Source of the DNA: Diplonema papillatum
Lineage: Eukaryota; Euglenozoa; Diplonemea; Diplonemida; Diplonemidae
DNA: 64,000 nt
Assembly: GCA_030068145.1 (NCBI GenBank)
Contig: JAPJBO010000317.1
Location: 1 to 64,000 of the forward strand
Reading direction: 5' to 3'
Shown here: piece after piece, positions 52,301-64,000 of the stretch
How positions within the stretch are numbered: position 1 is the stretch's first letter
Layout of the letters: each line of letters begins with the position of its first letter
The notes under the pieces: generated by a model
The model's input: only the letters and a program-made list of their open reading frames with translations
Told to the model about the DNA's origin: nothing
Database searches by the model: none
Made by a program: the position numbers and the translations under genes

Positions 52301-55300
52301 TGAGTTCGCCCTGCAGGCAGTTGCAGAAGAGCGAGACTCGTTGACACAGTCGTTGCAAGAAGTCAAAGCGACGCTTGAACAGACCTTGGCTCCTGTGGAA
52401 GACGAGTTGGAAAGTCAAACAAAGGCTGAGGTTTCTCATCTGGAGGCCGAAAGGTTTCGGATGTCCTCTGGGAACGAAGCTCTCACTCTCAAAGTGCAGG
52501 AGCTCACGTCTTCGCTTGACGCGCAACAAGCACACATGACTCGCCTGAAGCAAGAGCTGGAGGTGCAGTGCAACCGAGTCGAAGTCGAAGCCCAACGGAA
52601 GCAGTCGCAGTCCGAGTTAGCTCTTCACGCAGTCGAAGAAGAACGGGACTCGTTGACACAGTCGCTACGAGAAGTCAAAGCGACGCTGGAACAGACCCTG
52701 GCTCCTGTGGAAGACGAGTCCGAACGACGAGGTGAGGTGTCTCGTTTAGAGGCCGAAAGGGTGCGGATATCCTCTGAGAACAAAGCACTCACTCTTAAAG
52801 TGCAGGAACTTACATCTTCGCTTGATTCGCAACAAGCCGAAGTATCCACCGCAGAGGGCGAGCGAGCGCTTCTCTCGTCACAGAACGAGAGCCTCAGACA
52901 CCGCGCGCAATCATCCGAAGCAGCGTTACGCTCTGCGGAAGAGGAGCGTGACTCACTCGCGCTTGCGTTGCAAGAGGCCAAGGCGACTATCGCTCAAACC
53001 GTTGTCCCTGTGGACGATGAGTCTGAACTGCAAGCACAAACTGAGATAGCTCGCCTCGAATCCAAGAGGGAGCGGTTATCTTCAGAAAATGAAGCGCTGG
53101 CTCTCAAGGTGCAGGACCTGACTTCTTCGCTACAAACCTCGCGTGAAGGTAACTACAAGTCATCAGATGAAATTCGCTCACTTTCCGAGACACTTGCAGA
53201 AAAGGACGAAGCGACGACGGACATGATCAAGCAGAAGCTAGAGTTGGAAACGCAGCACCGAGAGGTTCAAGACAAGCTTGCGTCAACTGAAGCAGAGCGT
53301 GAGTCACTCGCGCTTGCGTTGCAAGAAGCCAAGGCGACTATCGCCCAAAGCATTGTCCCTGTGGACGACGAGTCGGAACTGCAAGCACAAGCTGAGATAG
53401 CTCGCCTTGAATCCGAGAGGCGCCGGTTATCTTCAGAAAATGAAGCACTGGCCGTCAAGGTGCACGACCTGGCTTCTTCTCTACAAGCTTCACACGAAGA
53501 CAACTACAAGTCATCAGGAGAATTGCGCTCACTTTCCGAGACACTTGCAGAAAAGGGTACCGCGGTGACGGATGCGATCAAGCAGAAGCCAGTGTTTGAA
53601 GCGCAGCACCAAGAGGTTCAAGACAAGCTTGCGTCGTCTGAAGCAGCCTTACGCTCTGCGGAAGAGGAACGTGACTCACTCGCGCTTGCGTTGCAAGAAG
53701 CCAAGGCGACTATCGCTCAAAGCATTGTCCCTGTGGACGATGAGTCTGAACTGCAAGCAAAGGCTGAGATAGCTCGCCTTGAATCCGAGAGGCATCGGTT
53801 ATCTTCAGAAAACGAAGAACTGGCTCTCAAGGTACAGAACCTGACTTCTTCGCTGCAAGCCTTGCACAAAGACAACTACAAGTCATCAGATGAAATGCGC
53901 TCACTTTCTGAGACACTTGCAGAAAAGGACACAGCGACGACGGACATGGAAACGCTGCACCGAGAGGTTCGAAACAAGCTTGCGTCAACTGAAGCAGCAT
54001 TACGCTCTGCGGAAGAGGAGCGTGAGTCACTCACGCTTGCGTTGCAAGAAGCCAAGGCGACTATCGCTCAAAGCATTGTCCCTGTGGACGACGAGTCGGA
54101 ACTGCAAGCAAAGGCTGAGATAGCTCGCCTTGAATCCGAGAGGCACCGGTTATCTTCAGAAAATGAAGCACTGGCCCTCAAGGCGCACGACCTGACTACA
54201 TCTCTACAAGCCTCACACCAAGACAACGAAAAGTCATCAGGAGAATTGCGCTCACTTTCCGAGACACTTGCAGAAAAGGACACAGCGACGACGGACACGA
54301 TCAAGCAGAAGCTAGAGTTGGAAACGCAGTACCGAGAGGTTCAAGACAAGCTTGCGTCTTCTGAAGCAGCATTACGCTCTGCGGAAGAGGAACGTGACTC
54401 ACTCGTGCTCTCGTTGCAAGAAGCCAAGGCGACCATCGCTCAAACCATTGTTCCTGTGGACGACGAGTCTGAGCCGCAAGCAAAAGCTGAGATAGCGAGA
54501 CTCGAATCCGAGAAGGTGCAGCTTTCATCAGAAAACGAAGCACTGGCTCTCAAGGTGCATGACGCGCACAAGGACATGGGCAAGTTATCCGATGAGTTGC
54601 GCTCACTTTTCGAGACGCTTGTTGAAAGGGACACTGCGATGGCGGACATGACTAAGCAGAAGCTCGAGTTGGGAACGCAGTACCGCGAGGTTCAAGCCAA
54701 GGTCGCGTCAACTGAAGCAGCCTTACGCTTTGCGGAAGAGGAGCGTAAATCGCTTACTCTTGCGTTGCAAGAAGCCAAAGCGATGCTTGATCAAAACCTG
54801 GCTCCCGTAGAAGACGAATCTGAACACGAGTTGCAGGCCCAGCTTTCGGGCTTGGCAGCCGAGAGAGTTCGTATGTCCTGTGAAATCGAAGCTCTCACTC
54901 TCAAAGTGCAGGAACTTACGTCGTCGCTTGACACGCAACAAACCGAGCTGACTTGCCTGAAGCAAGAGCTGGAAGCGCAGTGCAACCTTGCCAAAGTCGA
55001 AGCTCAAACACTGTCGAAGTCCAATTTTCCCATGCAGGCCGTAAAAGAAGAGCGAGACTCGTTGACAGAGTCGTTGCGAGAAGTCAAAGAGACGCTTGAA
55101 CAGACCTTGGCTCCTGTGGAAGACGAGTCCGAGCGTCGATTGAGAGCCGAGGTTTCTTGTTTGGAGGCCGAAAAGGCTCGGATATCCTCTGAGAACGAAG
55201 CACTCACTCTCAAAGTGCAAGAACTCACGTCTGCGCTTGAGATGCAACAATCGGACACGACTCGCTTGAAGGAACAGCTGGAGGCGCAGTGGAACCGTGC

Positions 55301-58300
55301 CGAAGTTGAAGCTCAACGACTGTCGAAATCCGTTTTAGCCTTGCAGGCAGCAGAAGAAGAACGAGACTCGTTGACAAAGTCGTTACGAGAAGTGAAAGAG
55401 ACGTTTGAACAGACCCTGACCCCTGTGGAAGACGAGGCCGAAGGTCAATTGAGAGCTGAAGTTTCTCGCCTGGAGGCCGAAAAGCTTCGGGTATCCTCGG
55501 AGAACGAAGCACTCGCTCTCAAAGTGCAAGAACTCACGTCTGCGCTTGACGCAAAACAAACGGACATGGTTCGGATTGAAAACGAGGCACTGAATGGCAC
55601 GGTGCAGGAACTCACCCTTACGCTACGTAGTGCCCAGGAAGCCGTGAACGCACAGGAGCGCCACTCAAGCGAGCTCTCAGCCGCATTGCAGAGCTCTGCT
55701 GCAGAAGTCAGTAGATTGCAGCAAGAGCTGGATACTAGCGTCCACAACGGCTTGGCTGACGTCCGAAAGGAGCTGGCAGCAAGTGCGGCCGCTCTCCGCG
55801 AGATGACAGCGGAGCGAGACGCGTTGAGCCTGGCTCTGATCGATGCCGAGAAGGCTAGTCTGCACCAGAATGTGCTACCGCTCGAAGACGAGTCCGAAAA
55901 GCAGCAGGCGGAAGCTGAGATTGCTCGGTTAGAGACCGCAACGGTGCGCGCGGCCGAAGAGAACGAAGCACTCACTCTCAAAGTACAGGAACTCACGTCT
56001 TCGCTTGACGCGCAACAGGCAGACATAGCACGCTTGAAGGAAGAGCTTGAATTACAGCACAGCCGTGCTGAGGTTGAGGCCCAACGACAACAGTCCTCCA
56101 CCGAGTTAGCCCTGCAGGTTGCAGAAGAAAGAGACTCGTTGACGCAGTCGTTGCGGGAGGTCAAAGAGACGCTGGAACAGACCCTGGCTCCTGTGGAAGA
56201 CGAGTCCGAACGTCAATTAAGAGCTGAAGTTTCTCACCTGGAGGCCGAAAGGGTTCGGATGTCCTCTGCGAACGAAGCACTCGCACTCAAAGTGCAGGAA
56301 CTCACGTCTTCGCTTGACGCGCAACAAGCAGACCTGAAGCGCTTGAAGGAAGAGCTTGAATCACAGCGCAGCCGTGCTGAGGTTGAGGCCCAACGACAAC
56401 AGTCCGCCGAGTTAGCCGTGCAGGCAGTTGCGGAGGAGCGAGACTCGTTGACGCAGTCGTTGCGGGAGGTCAAAGAGACGCTGGAACAGACCCTGGCTCC
56501 TGTGGAAGACGAGTCCGAACGTCAATTAAGAGCTGAAGTTTCTCACCTGGAGGCCGAAAGGGTTCGGATGTCCTCTGCGAACGAAGCACTCGCACTCAAA
56601 GTGCAGGAACTCACGTCTTCGCTTGACGCGCAACAAGCAGACCTGAAGCGCTTGAAGGAAGAGCTTGAATCACAGCGCAGCCGTGCTGAGGTTGAGGCCC
56701 AACGACAACAGTCCGCCGAGTTAGCCGTGCAGGCAGTTGCGGAGGAGCGAGACTCGTTGACACAGTCGTTGCAAGAAGTCAAAACGACGCTTGAACAGAC
56801 CCTGGCTCCTGTGGAAGATGAATCCGAACGTCAAACGAGAGCTGAGGTCTCTCACCTGGAGGCCGAAAGGTTTCGGATGTCCTCTGAGAACGAAGCACTC
56901 ACTCTCAAAGTGCAGGAACTCACGTCTTCGCTTGACGCGCACCAAGCGGACATGAAGCGCTTGAAGGAAGAGCTCGAATTACAGCACAGCCGTGCTGAGG
57001 TCGAAGCCCAACGACAACAGTCCGCCACCGAGTTAGCCCTGCAGGTTGCAGAAGAGCGAGACTCGTTGACGCAGTCGTTGCGGGAGGTCAAAGAGACGCT
57101 GGAACAGACCCTGGCTCCTGTGGAAGATGAATCCGAACGTCAATTAAGAGCTGAAGTTTCTCACCTGGAGGCCGAAAGGGTTCGGATGTTCTCTGCGAAC
57201 GAAGCACTCGCTCTCAAAGTGCAGGAACTCACGTCTTCGCTTGACGCGCAACAAGCAGACCTGAAGCGCTCGAAGGAAGAGCTTGAATCACAGCGCAGCC
57301 GTGCTGAGGTTGAGGCCCAACGACAACAGTCCGCCAAGTTAGCCCTGCAGGCAGTTGCGGAGGAGCGAGACTCGTTGACACAGTCGTTGCAAGAAGCCAA
57401 AACGACGCTTGAACAGACCCTGGCTCCTGTGGAAGATGAATCCGAACGTCAAACGAGAGCTGAGGTCTCTCACCTGGAGGCCGAAAGGGTTCGGATGTTC
57501 TCTGAAAACGAAGCACTCACTCTCAAAGTACAGGAACTCACGTCTTCGCTTGACGCGCACCAAGCGGACATGAAGCGCTTGAAGGAAGAGCTCGAATTAC
57601 AGCACAGCCGTGCTGAGGTCGAAGCCCAACGACAACAGTCCGCCACCGAGTTAGCCCTGCACGTTGCAGAAGAGCGAGACTCGTTGACGCAGTCGTTGCG
57701 GGAAGTCAAAGAGACGCTTGAACAGACCTTGGCTCCGGAAGATGAATCCGAACGTCAATTAAGAGCTGAAGTTTCTCACCTGGAGGCCGAAAGGGTTCGG
57801 ATGTCCTCTGCGAACGAAGCACTCACTCTCAAGGTGCAGGAACTCACGTCTTCGCTCGATGCGCAACGAACCGACACAACTCGCCTGCGGGAACAGCTGG
57901 CAGTGTACAAGGCTACCGATGTCGAGGCCCAAGTACGTGCATCGACCCTCGAGAAAACTCTGAGAGGAGTCGAGGAAGAGCGACACTCGTTGACACAGTC
58001 GTTGCGGGAAGCCAAAGCGACGCTGGAACAGACTCTGGCTCCTGTGGAAGACGAGTCTGAACGCCTTTCAAAGGCCGAGGTTTCACGGATGGAGGCCGAG
58101 AGGGTTCGGATATCTTCTGAGAACGAAGCACTTGCTCTCAAAGTACAGGAACTCACGTCTTCGCTTGACGCGCAACAGGCAGACATAGCACGCTTGAAGG
58201 AAGAGCTTGAATCACAGCGCAGCCGTGCTGAGGTTGAGGCCCAACGACAACAGTCCGCCACCGAGTTTGCCATGCAGGTTGCAGAAGAACGAGACTCGTT

Positions 58301-61300
58301 GACGCAGTCGTTGCGGGAGGTCACAGAGACGCTGGAACAGACCCTGGCTCCTGTGGAAGACGAGTCCGAACGTCAATTAAGAGCTGAGGTTTCTCACCTG
58401 GAGGCCGAAAGGGTTCGGATGTCCTCTGCGAACGAAGCACTCGCTCTCAAAGTGCAGGAACTCACGTCTTTGCTTGACGCGCAACAAGCAGACATGGCAC
58501 GCTTGAAGGAAGAGCTTGAATCACAGCGCAGCCGTGCTGAGGTTGAGGCCCAACGACAACAGTCCGCCGAGTTCGCCCTGCAGGCAGTTGCGGAGGAGCG
58601 AGACTCGTTGACACAGTCGTTGCAAGAAGTCAAAAAGACGCTTGAACAGACCCTGGCTCCTGTGGAAGATGAATCCGAACGTCAAACGAGAGCTGAGGTC
58701 TCTCACCTGGAGGCCGAAAGGGTTCGGATGTTCTCTGAAAACGAAGCACTCACTCTCAAAGTGCAGGAACTCACGTCTTCGCTTGACGCGCACCAAGCGG
58801 ACATGAAGCGCTTGAAGGAAGAGCTGGACTTAAAGCACAGTCGTGCTGAGGTCGAAGCCCAACGTCAACAGTCCTCCACTGAGTTAGCCCTGCAGGCAGT
58901 TGCAGGTGAGCGAGACTCGTTGACACAGTCGTTGCGGGAAGTCAAAGCGACGCTTGAACAGACCCTCGCACCTGTGGAAGACGAGTTCGACAGTCAAGCA
59001 AAGGCTGAGGTTTCTCATCTGGAGGCCGAACGGGTTCGGATGTCCTCTGGGAACGAAGCACTCACTCTCAAAGTGCAGGAACTCACGTCGTCACGTGACG
59101 CGCTACAAACGGACATGGCTCGCCTGAAGGAACAGCTGGAGGCGCAGTGCAACCGTGTCGAAGTCGAAGCCCAACGACAGGTGTCGCAGTCCGAGTTAGC
59201 TCTTCGCGCAGTCGAAGAAGAGCGGGACTCGTTGACACAGTCGCTACGGGAAGTCCAAGCGACGCTCGATCAGACACTCGTTCCTGTGGAAGACGAGTCC
59301 GGACGTCTCTCTCCACCAAGGGCAGAAGTTGCTCGTGTGGAGGCAGACAGTAGTCAAGTATCCTCTGCCACCGTGGAGGAGCAGCTCTCGCAAGCCGTCG
59401 CCAGCAAGGCAGGCCTCGAACGGGAGCGATCGGGCATGCTGCGCTCGATGCAAGCCGCGCGAGCCGACATCGAAAGGCTCCGCACGCGCGCAACTACGGC
59501 GGAGGCCGCCTTGCGCACAGCCGACGAAGCGTCGGCTTCGCTGCTGTCGTCCCTGCAGGCGGTGCTCCCCGGCGGCGACGCCCTCGAACCGGCATCCATC
59601 ATCCGCGCTGTGGCGTCCACGGCGAGCGAACTCCACCAGTCCGGAGCTTCGCTCGCCGACGCGCGGAGAGAGCTGGCCGAGAAGTCGGCTGCGTTTGCCG
59701 CCGAAGCAGCGGCCCTGCGAGAGCACCAGCAAGCGGCCGCGCTCCAAAGCGAGGTCGACCGGGCGCTGGCGGCTTCGCGGCTGGAGGCTGCGCAAGCCGA
59801 GGCTCGCGACCTGCGGAAGGACGTTGATCAGCGCGGCGGGTTGCACCGCGCCGGGGAGGCGGCCCTCCTGCAGCACCAGCGGGACAACACGAATTTGCAG
59901 GCGTTGCTCGCGGCAGAGAAGGCGGAGGCCGACAAGCTGAGAAAGGCCAGCGCCGAGCGCGACGAGGCGGATGGAGCCAGGGAGGCGTTCCTCTTGCAAC
60001 AGCAACACGACAACGCGAAGTTGCGGACGTTTCTGGCGAGAGAGAAAGCAGAGGTCGAACGACTGCAAAAAGCCGCCGCAGAGCGAGACGAGCTCGATCG
60101 GAGCGCCAGCGCAGAGCGACACGAGTCGGACCAAGCGAGGGAAGCTAGTCTCTTGCAGCGACAACACGAAGCCACAAATCTGCGAGCCATGCTGGCGAGA
60201 GAGAAGGCGGAGGTCGAAAAGCTGCAAAAAGCCACCGCAGACCGAGACGAGTCCGATCGGAACGCCAGCGCAGAGCGAGACAAGTTGGATCAAGCTACTC
60301 TCTTGCAGCAACAACACGAAAACGCAAATCTGCTGGCATTGCTGGCAAGCGAGAAAGGAGAGGTCGAGAGACTGCAAAAAGCCATTGCAGAACGAGACGA
60401 GTTGGATCAAGCGAGAGAAGCCACTCTCTTCCAACAACAACTACCACAACAACAACAACACCACGAAGCCACAATTCTGCGGGAAACACTGCCAGGAGAA
60501 GCAGCAGAGGCCGAAAGAAAGCGCGGGGCGCGGAATGCCGGAGCTCATCAGGAGGCCGTCGAAGCGGAAGGCCAGCCAATGGCGAAGGGCAACGCCGCAG
60601 ACCTGCAGCGCAGAGTGGACATCGCCCTCCGCGCCGCGGCAGCGATGGCGGAATCAACCCAGCCGATGACCACCCCACAAGCCGCCCGAGGAGCCCCCGG
60701 CAGCACCTGCTCCCCGCTGATCCCTGACGAGACGGGCCAGCCGCCAGCTCCGCAGCTCCCGCCCAGCGTCGACGAACGCGGCGCGGCGGCTTCGGACGAA
60801 GCTACTCCGCCGCAAAAGGCGCAGGTGGAAACCCCGCGCCAGCCAGGCCAGCAAAGCGTGTCTGCGAACTACGACAAACGCCACGCGGCGGCTCCGGACG
60901 AAGCTTTCGGACGAAAGGCGCCGCCGGAAACCCGGCGCGAATCCCCGTCTGCCTTCGACCGCGAGCCCAGCCAGCAAAGCCTGTCGACGGACTACTACAA
61001 GCGCAACGCTGCGGCGTCGGACGAAGCTCTGCAGAAGGCGCAGGCCGGCAACATCGAGGCGGCGCACCGGCTCGCCGAAACCGCCGCCAAGCTCCTCCGC
61101 GCCGAGGTAGCCGCGGCGAAGGCACGTGCGGACCTGCGGCGGGCGACCGCCGAGCAAGCCGGCCGCGCGAAAAGGGCGGCAGACCACGCTCAAGCCTTGG
61201 AAGACGAGCTAGCCACCGCGCGGGCGCGGCAGGACGAGGCCGAGCAGAAGGCAGCCCACGCCGCAGCGCGCGCCGACACCGCCGGCAGGAAGTTCAACGA

Positions 61301-64000
61301 GGCCAAAGAACGCGGGAAGGACGCGGAGGCGAAGCTAGCAGAAGCCCGCAAAGCCGTCGACCGGCTGCGGTTCGACCTTGAGGAGGAGAAAGCCGACCGG
61401 GCGTACGCCGCGAAGCAGCTGCTGCGCGCGGAGCAGCGGATCGAAGCGCTGAAAGAGATGGCGGAGACGGCGAGCACAGTCGCCTCCCAAGTGCAAGACC
61501 GCGCGATCAGCGCGGCGGAGGTGTCGTCGAAGCAGGTGGCCGAAGCCCGCGCCGCTGTCGACGGCCTCAAAGCGGAGCTTGGCGAGCGGAAGCGCGAGGC
61601 CGCTGCGCTGCAGCAACGCCGGCTGTCGCACGTCGAAGCGGACGCCGCCGCCGACCCCGCCACCCAGCAACCCCGCTCGTTCGCCCAGCTCAAAGCGGAG
61701 CTTGAGGAAGAGAAGCGGCGCAACGAGGCGCTCCGCCTGCAGCTGGCCGCGGCGGCATCCATCCCCGCCGCGTCCGCGTCTCCAGCAGCCGACGACCCGA
61801 GGTCGTCAGCAGGTGCAGAGACGGACGCTGCCCGTTCTGCGGCGGAGCTCGGCGAGCAAAAGCAGTACCGTCGGCTGTCGCACGTCGAAGCGGACGCCGC
61901 CGCCGACCCCACCACCCAGCAATCCAACCTGGTCGCCCAGCTCAAAGCAGAGCTTGAGGAAGAGAAGCGGCGGAACGAGGCGCTTCGCCTGCAGCTGGCC
62001 GCGCCTCCAGCAGTCAACGACCGGGGGTCGTCAGCAGCTGCAGCGGACGCTCCAGCGGCACACTTGCAACCGGAGACGGGCGCTGCCCGTTCTACGGCGG
62101 AGCCCAGCGTGGAAACAGCGGAAGCCGCGCGCCGGCAGCCGGGGCCAGGGGCAGAGCCCGCCTCCGGAGCTGCCGCTGGAGCGCCCGTTCCCGCGGCGCG
62201 GGAGGCCGGAGCCGACAACACGGCCCGCAGCCTGCAGACGGCGGAGGAAGCCCCGCAGCAGCCGGCCGCCGCCGTCAGCCGGCTGGATGCGGCGGCACCG
62301 CGTGGCGAGCGCTCTCTTGCCGCGGAGCAGGTGCAGGAAGAAGACGAGGACCTCGCAGCGCTTGTCGGCTCGCTCAGAGAGCAGCTGTCGACCCAAACGC
62401 GCAGGCTTGAATTGGTGGAGCAGGCCGCGGCGGCACCGCATGACGAGCACATTTCTCTCGCCGCGAAACAGCTGCGCGAAGAAAACAAGGATCTTGCAGC
62501 GCTTGTCGACACCCTCAAAGAGCAGCTGTCGACCCAAACTGAATCGGCGGAGCAGGCCGCGGCCGCACCGCATGACGAGCACATTTCTCTCGCTGCTAAA
62601 CAGCTGCGGGAAGAAAACAAGGATCTTGCAGCGCTTGTCGACACCCTCAAAGAGCAGCTGTCGACCCAAACTGAATCGGCGGAGCAGGCCGCGGCCGCAC
62701 CGCAAGACGAGCACTCTCTCGCCGCGAAACAACTGCGCGAAGAAACCCCGGACCTCGCAGCGCTTGCCGACACCCTCAAAGAGCAGCTCTCGACCCAAAC
62801 GCGCCGGCTCGAATCGGCGGAGCAGGCCGCGGCGGCCGCGCAACAGCTGCGGGAAGAAAACAAGGATCTCGCGGGGCGGATCGATTCCCTCAAAGAGCAG
62901 CTGTCAACCCAAACGCGCACGCTCGAAGCGGCCGAGCTACAATCGGCCCGCCTGGCCGGCGAGAAGGCCTCGCTCGCGCGGGAGTTCGACGACCTGCTCC
63001 ACGCGAAGGCCGACCTCAAAGCAGAGCTCACCGCCCAACTCGAGCGCTGGCACACCGCGAACCTGACAACAACCGAAGCCACCCGCGAGCTGGCCGCGCT
63101 GCAAGAAGCCCACCGGCAGCTGGCCTCCGACAGAGCCGCCGCCGACAAGGCGTACGCCAGCGTAAAGGCGCGGTCCGAGTCACTCCGAGAAGCCGCGGAA
63201 GCGAGCGAGCGCGACGAAGAAGCGCTTCTCGAAACGAGCCTGCGGCAAGCGAAAGAGCTGCGTGACCTTCAGGAAGAGCTGTCCGGCGCCAAAGCGGAAG
63301 CCGGGCGGCTCGAAGAGAGGTTGGAACAAAGCCTGCGGCGCGGAGAAGAGAAGGAGGACCAACTCGAAGCGCTGCGTTCCGCGTTGAAAGACGCGAACGA
63401 ACGACAAAAGACGAGCGAGCACAGCTCAACAGAAGACGGAATCGACCGCATCCGCAAAGAAGAAGAAGAAGAAGAACCGAGTGCGGGAGCCGCAACCAAA
63501 ACCCTGCGTGAGACGGACACGACGCCGTCCGTACCCAGCAGCACGGAAGCTGCGCTGCGTGCGCTCGAAGCGGACGTGCAGGCAGCCGAGGCGGACAAGG
63601 TTGTCCTCGCCCTGCAGCTCGACGCGGTTTCGGCGCAGTTCGAGGCGGCCTTGCAGGGGCAAGATGCCCTGCGCGCCGAAGCGGAGGCGCTGGCGCGAGA
63701 GAAGGAATCCGTCGTCCTGCTGCTCGACGCGGCGACGAGGGCCGCCGACGACTTCGAACGCCGCGACGCGGGTCTGAAGGAAACCGAGCGGCAGGGAGTG
63801 AGCAGAGCGCAGCGGATGCTCGTGGAACAGACGGCGGAAGCTGGCGAGCACGTAACCGAACTCAAACTGCAGCTGGCGACAGCGCAGTCGGAGGCCAAAG
63901 ACTTGCGCAGCGAGCTTGAACGCGTGGAGAAGAAGAGCCTCGAGCAAGAAAGAGAGCTTTCCGCGATCGAACAGCGCGACGCAGAACGGTCGGCGAAAGC
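22344..64000 (+). CDS. Giant coiled-coil repeat protein, exon 2 (runs off the window)
   Basis: One frame stays open from 22344 to the last base, 13,885 codons without a stop, and reads as heptad-rich sequence wherever sampled. If exon 2 were an independent gene, the first ATG would be 22551. The composition is Glu, Ala, Leu, Gln, Lys and Arg with few aromatic residues. No enzyme domain, signal peptide or membrane segment was seen. Order of parts: LID heptads (to about 24.1 kb), 37-residue repeats (24.9), coil (to 28.3), 76- and 45-residue repeats (28.3-29.3), 37-residue repeats again (29.5), 70-residue repeats (31.3-33.6), 53-residue repeats (35.4-37.1), SSQT[DE] repeats (38-39.4), 22-residue module array (41.4-45.5), MSWRATTA linker, second module array (48.2-49.9), second MSWRATTA, 103/117/124-residue repeats (51.5-59.3), then coils with 84- and 44-residue repeats. 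A filament, rootlet or scaffold role is inference. Confidence 0.85.
24915..25311 (+). repeat. 111-bp (37-residue) tandem repeats, first block
   Basis: Copies begin at 24915, 25026, 25137 and 25248, nearly identical. The consensus starts AALEAESARKSEALTALQEKL. Diverged copies continue to about 25620. Confidence 0.9.
26355..26378 (+). repeat. (CAG)8 polyglutamine tract
   Basis: Eight pure CAG units lie in frame and encode Gln. A second tract of seven CAG units is at 38190-38210. Confidence 0.95.
28284..28640 (+). repeat. 228-bp (76-residue) duplication
   Basis: The segment LRLRAEVGSLKAELAAW with a following TDKP...PKNVE part occurs at 28284 and again at 28512. Confidence 0.85.
28809..29357 (+). 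repeat. 135-138-bp (45-46-residue) tandem repeats
   Basis: Copies of AEKEALLAGMxENKAKEA...LQKELDE recur at 28809, 28947, 29082 and 29220. Confidence 0.85.
29495..29925 (+). repeat. 111-bp repeats, second block
   Basis: RDSNAED units start at 29502, 29613 and 29724. Their IAALxAESAxKSEAL core is the same family as the block at 24915. Confidence 0.85.
31300..33640 (+). repeat. 210-bp (70-residue) repeat region with a perfect core
   Basis: Units carry AAKADAQRFAETATK, ELDRLRKELAEAKSAT and EEKEALLEKS. Copies at 31921-32130 and 32131-32340 are identical base for base, and a third matches through 32508. Shortened and rearranged copies surround them. Confidence 0.95.
35460..37100 (+). repeat. 159-bp (53-residue) tandem repeats
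   Basis: The segment LSAEVSELQAAL recurs at 35460, 35616, 35775, 35934, 36093 and 36252, then less regularly to about 37.1 kb. The period is 156-159 bp. Confidence 0.9.
38630..39385 (+). repeat. 156/165-bp repeats with SSQT[DE] motifs
   Basis: The segment containing QLVGAALSVQ occurs at about 38711, 38876, 39032, 39188 and 39353. Each unit also carries AEVSSQT[DEV]. Confidence 0.9.
41400..45480 (+). repeat. 22/44-residue module array (LQEHSET repeats), first block
   Basis: The 132-bp period is clearest at 42901, 43033 and 43165. Each 44-residue unit is two related 22-residue halves, roughly LQSDVEVLTALLQEHSETIVV and a version with Pro after VEV. At its end, 117-bp copies (45001, 45118, 45235) are nearly perfect. 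By length about 60 half-units fit. Confidence 0.9.
48240..49960 (+). repeat. 120-bp module array, second block, with 360-bp higher-order repeat
   Basis: The units are exactly 120 bp long up to about 49320 and belong to the same LQEHSET family. The stretch starting at 48541 is repeated almost perfectly at 48901 for about 265 bp, which gives a 360-bp higher-order unit. Confidence 0.9.
51496..59330 (+). repeat. 309-bp (103-residue) coiled-coil repeat region
   Basis: The unit includes ERDSLTQSLREVKETLEQ, LAPVEDESER, LEAERVRMSS and LKVQELTSSLDAQQ. Exact 309-bp steps were counted at 56161, 56470, 56779, 57088, 57397 and 57706, with alternating subtypes. Older diverged units lie on either side. Confidence 0.92.
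53011..54760 (+). repeat. Variant repeats alternating 351 and 372 bp
   Basis: The VPVDDESE segment occurs at 53011, 53362, 53734, 54085 and 54457, with steps of 351, 372, 351 and 372 bp. This indicates a 723-bp two-unit duplication inside the larger repeat region. Confidence 0.85.
60000..60450 (+). repeat. 150-159-bp coil repeats
   Basis: The LQKA[ATI]A[ED]RDE segment recurs at about 60063, 60222 and 60372, with LLQQQH in each unit. Confidence 0.75.
61621..62124 (+). repeat. 252-bp (84-residue) duplication
   Basis: The segment RLSHVEADAAADP followed by AELEEEKRRNEALRLQLAA occurs at 61621 and 61873. Confidence 0.85.
62436..62935 (+). repeat. 132-bp (44-residue) tandem repeats near the right edge
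   Basis: Three to four copies contain AAKQLREENKDLAALVDTLKEQLSTQT. The first two are almost identical. This block is unrelated in sequence to the LQEHSET modules despite the same length. Confidence 0.85.

Overview
The window looks like nuclear DNA of a GC-rich protist. The signs are a gene with a probable phase-0 spliceosomal intron, polypyrimidine-AG splice-acceptor-like sites, a 2A-bearing APE-type non-LTR retrotransposon and a giant coiled-coil gene. There are no operons, Shine-Dalgarno-led genes, rRNA or tRNA that I could recognise. The clade cannot be fixed from sequence alone. 2A-bearing non-LTR elements are best known from trypanosomes and some invertebrates, so a euglenozoan with introns (for example a diplonemid) is one possibility, but this is inference.

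Region 1 (1-10402) is a head-to-tail tandem array with a period of 1993-1995 bp. It holds five complete, nearly identical genes for a 330-residue secreted, cysteine-rich protein of unknown function. Region 2 (10403-11030) is a decayed sixth copy whose start codon is lost.

Region 3 (11733-64000, running off the right edge) is read as one giant coiled-coil gene. Exon 1 (11733-14873, 1047 codons) and exon 2 (22344-64000, 13,885 codons with no in-frame stop found) join in phase 0 and share the same LQxxLID heptad motif on both sides of the intron. The predicted protein exceeds 14,900 residues (about 1.6 MDa) and its end is not reached. It is a mosaic of nested tandem repeats with units of 22, 37, 45, 53, 70, 76, 84, 103 and 117/124 residues. 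Its partners and location are unknown. A scaffold or filament role is an inference from composition only.

Region 4 (15566-21852) lies inside the 7.5-kb intron, in the same orientation. It is a 6.3-kb non-LTR retrotransposon flanked by an exact 35-bp direct repeat. Its coding order is unusual. A short zinc-finger ORF1 ends in TGA followed by CTA, a known readthrough context, and continues in the same frame into an AlkB-like 2-oxoglutarate/Fe(II) dioxygenase domain. Next come a 2A peptide, an APE endonuclease, a reverse transcriptase, a CCHC knuckle and three copies of an unfamiliar C-x2-H-x4-C-x2-C...CC...HH module. The AlkB frame has no ATG before its catalytic core, so readthrough (or non-AUG initiation) is needed to express it. 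The AlkB-2A-EN-RT arrangement with its apparent readthrough switch is the best candidate here for an undescribed system.
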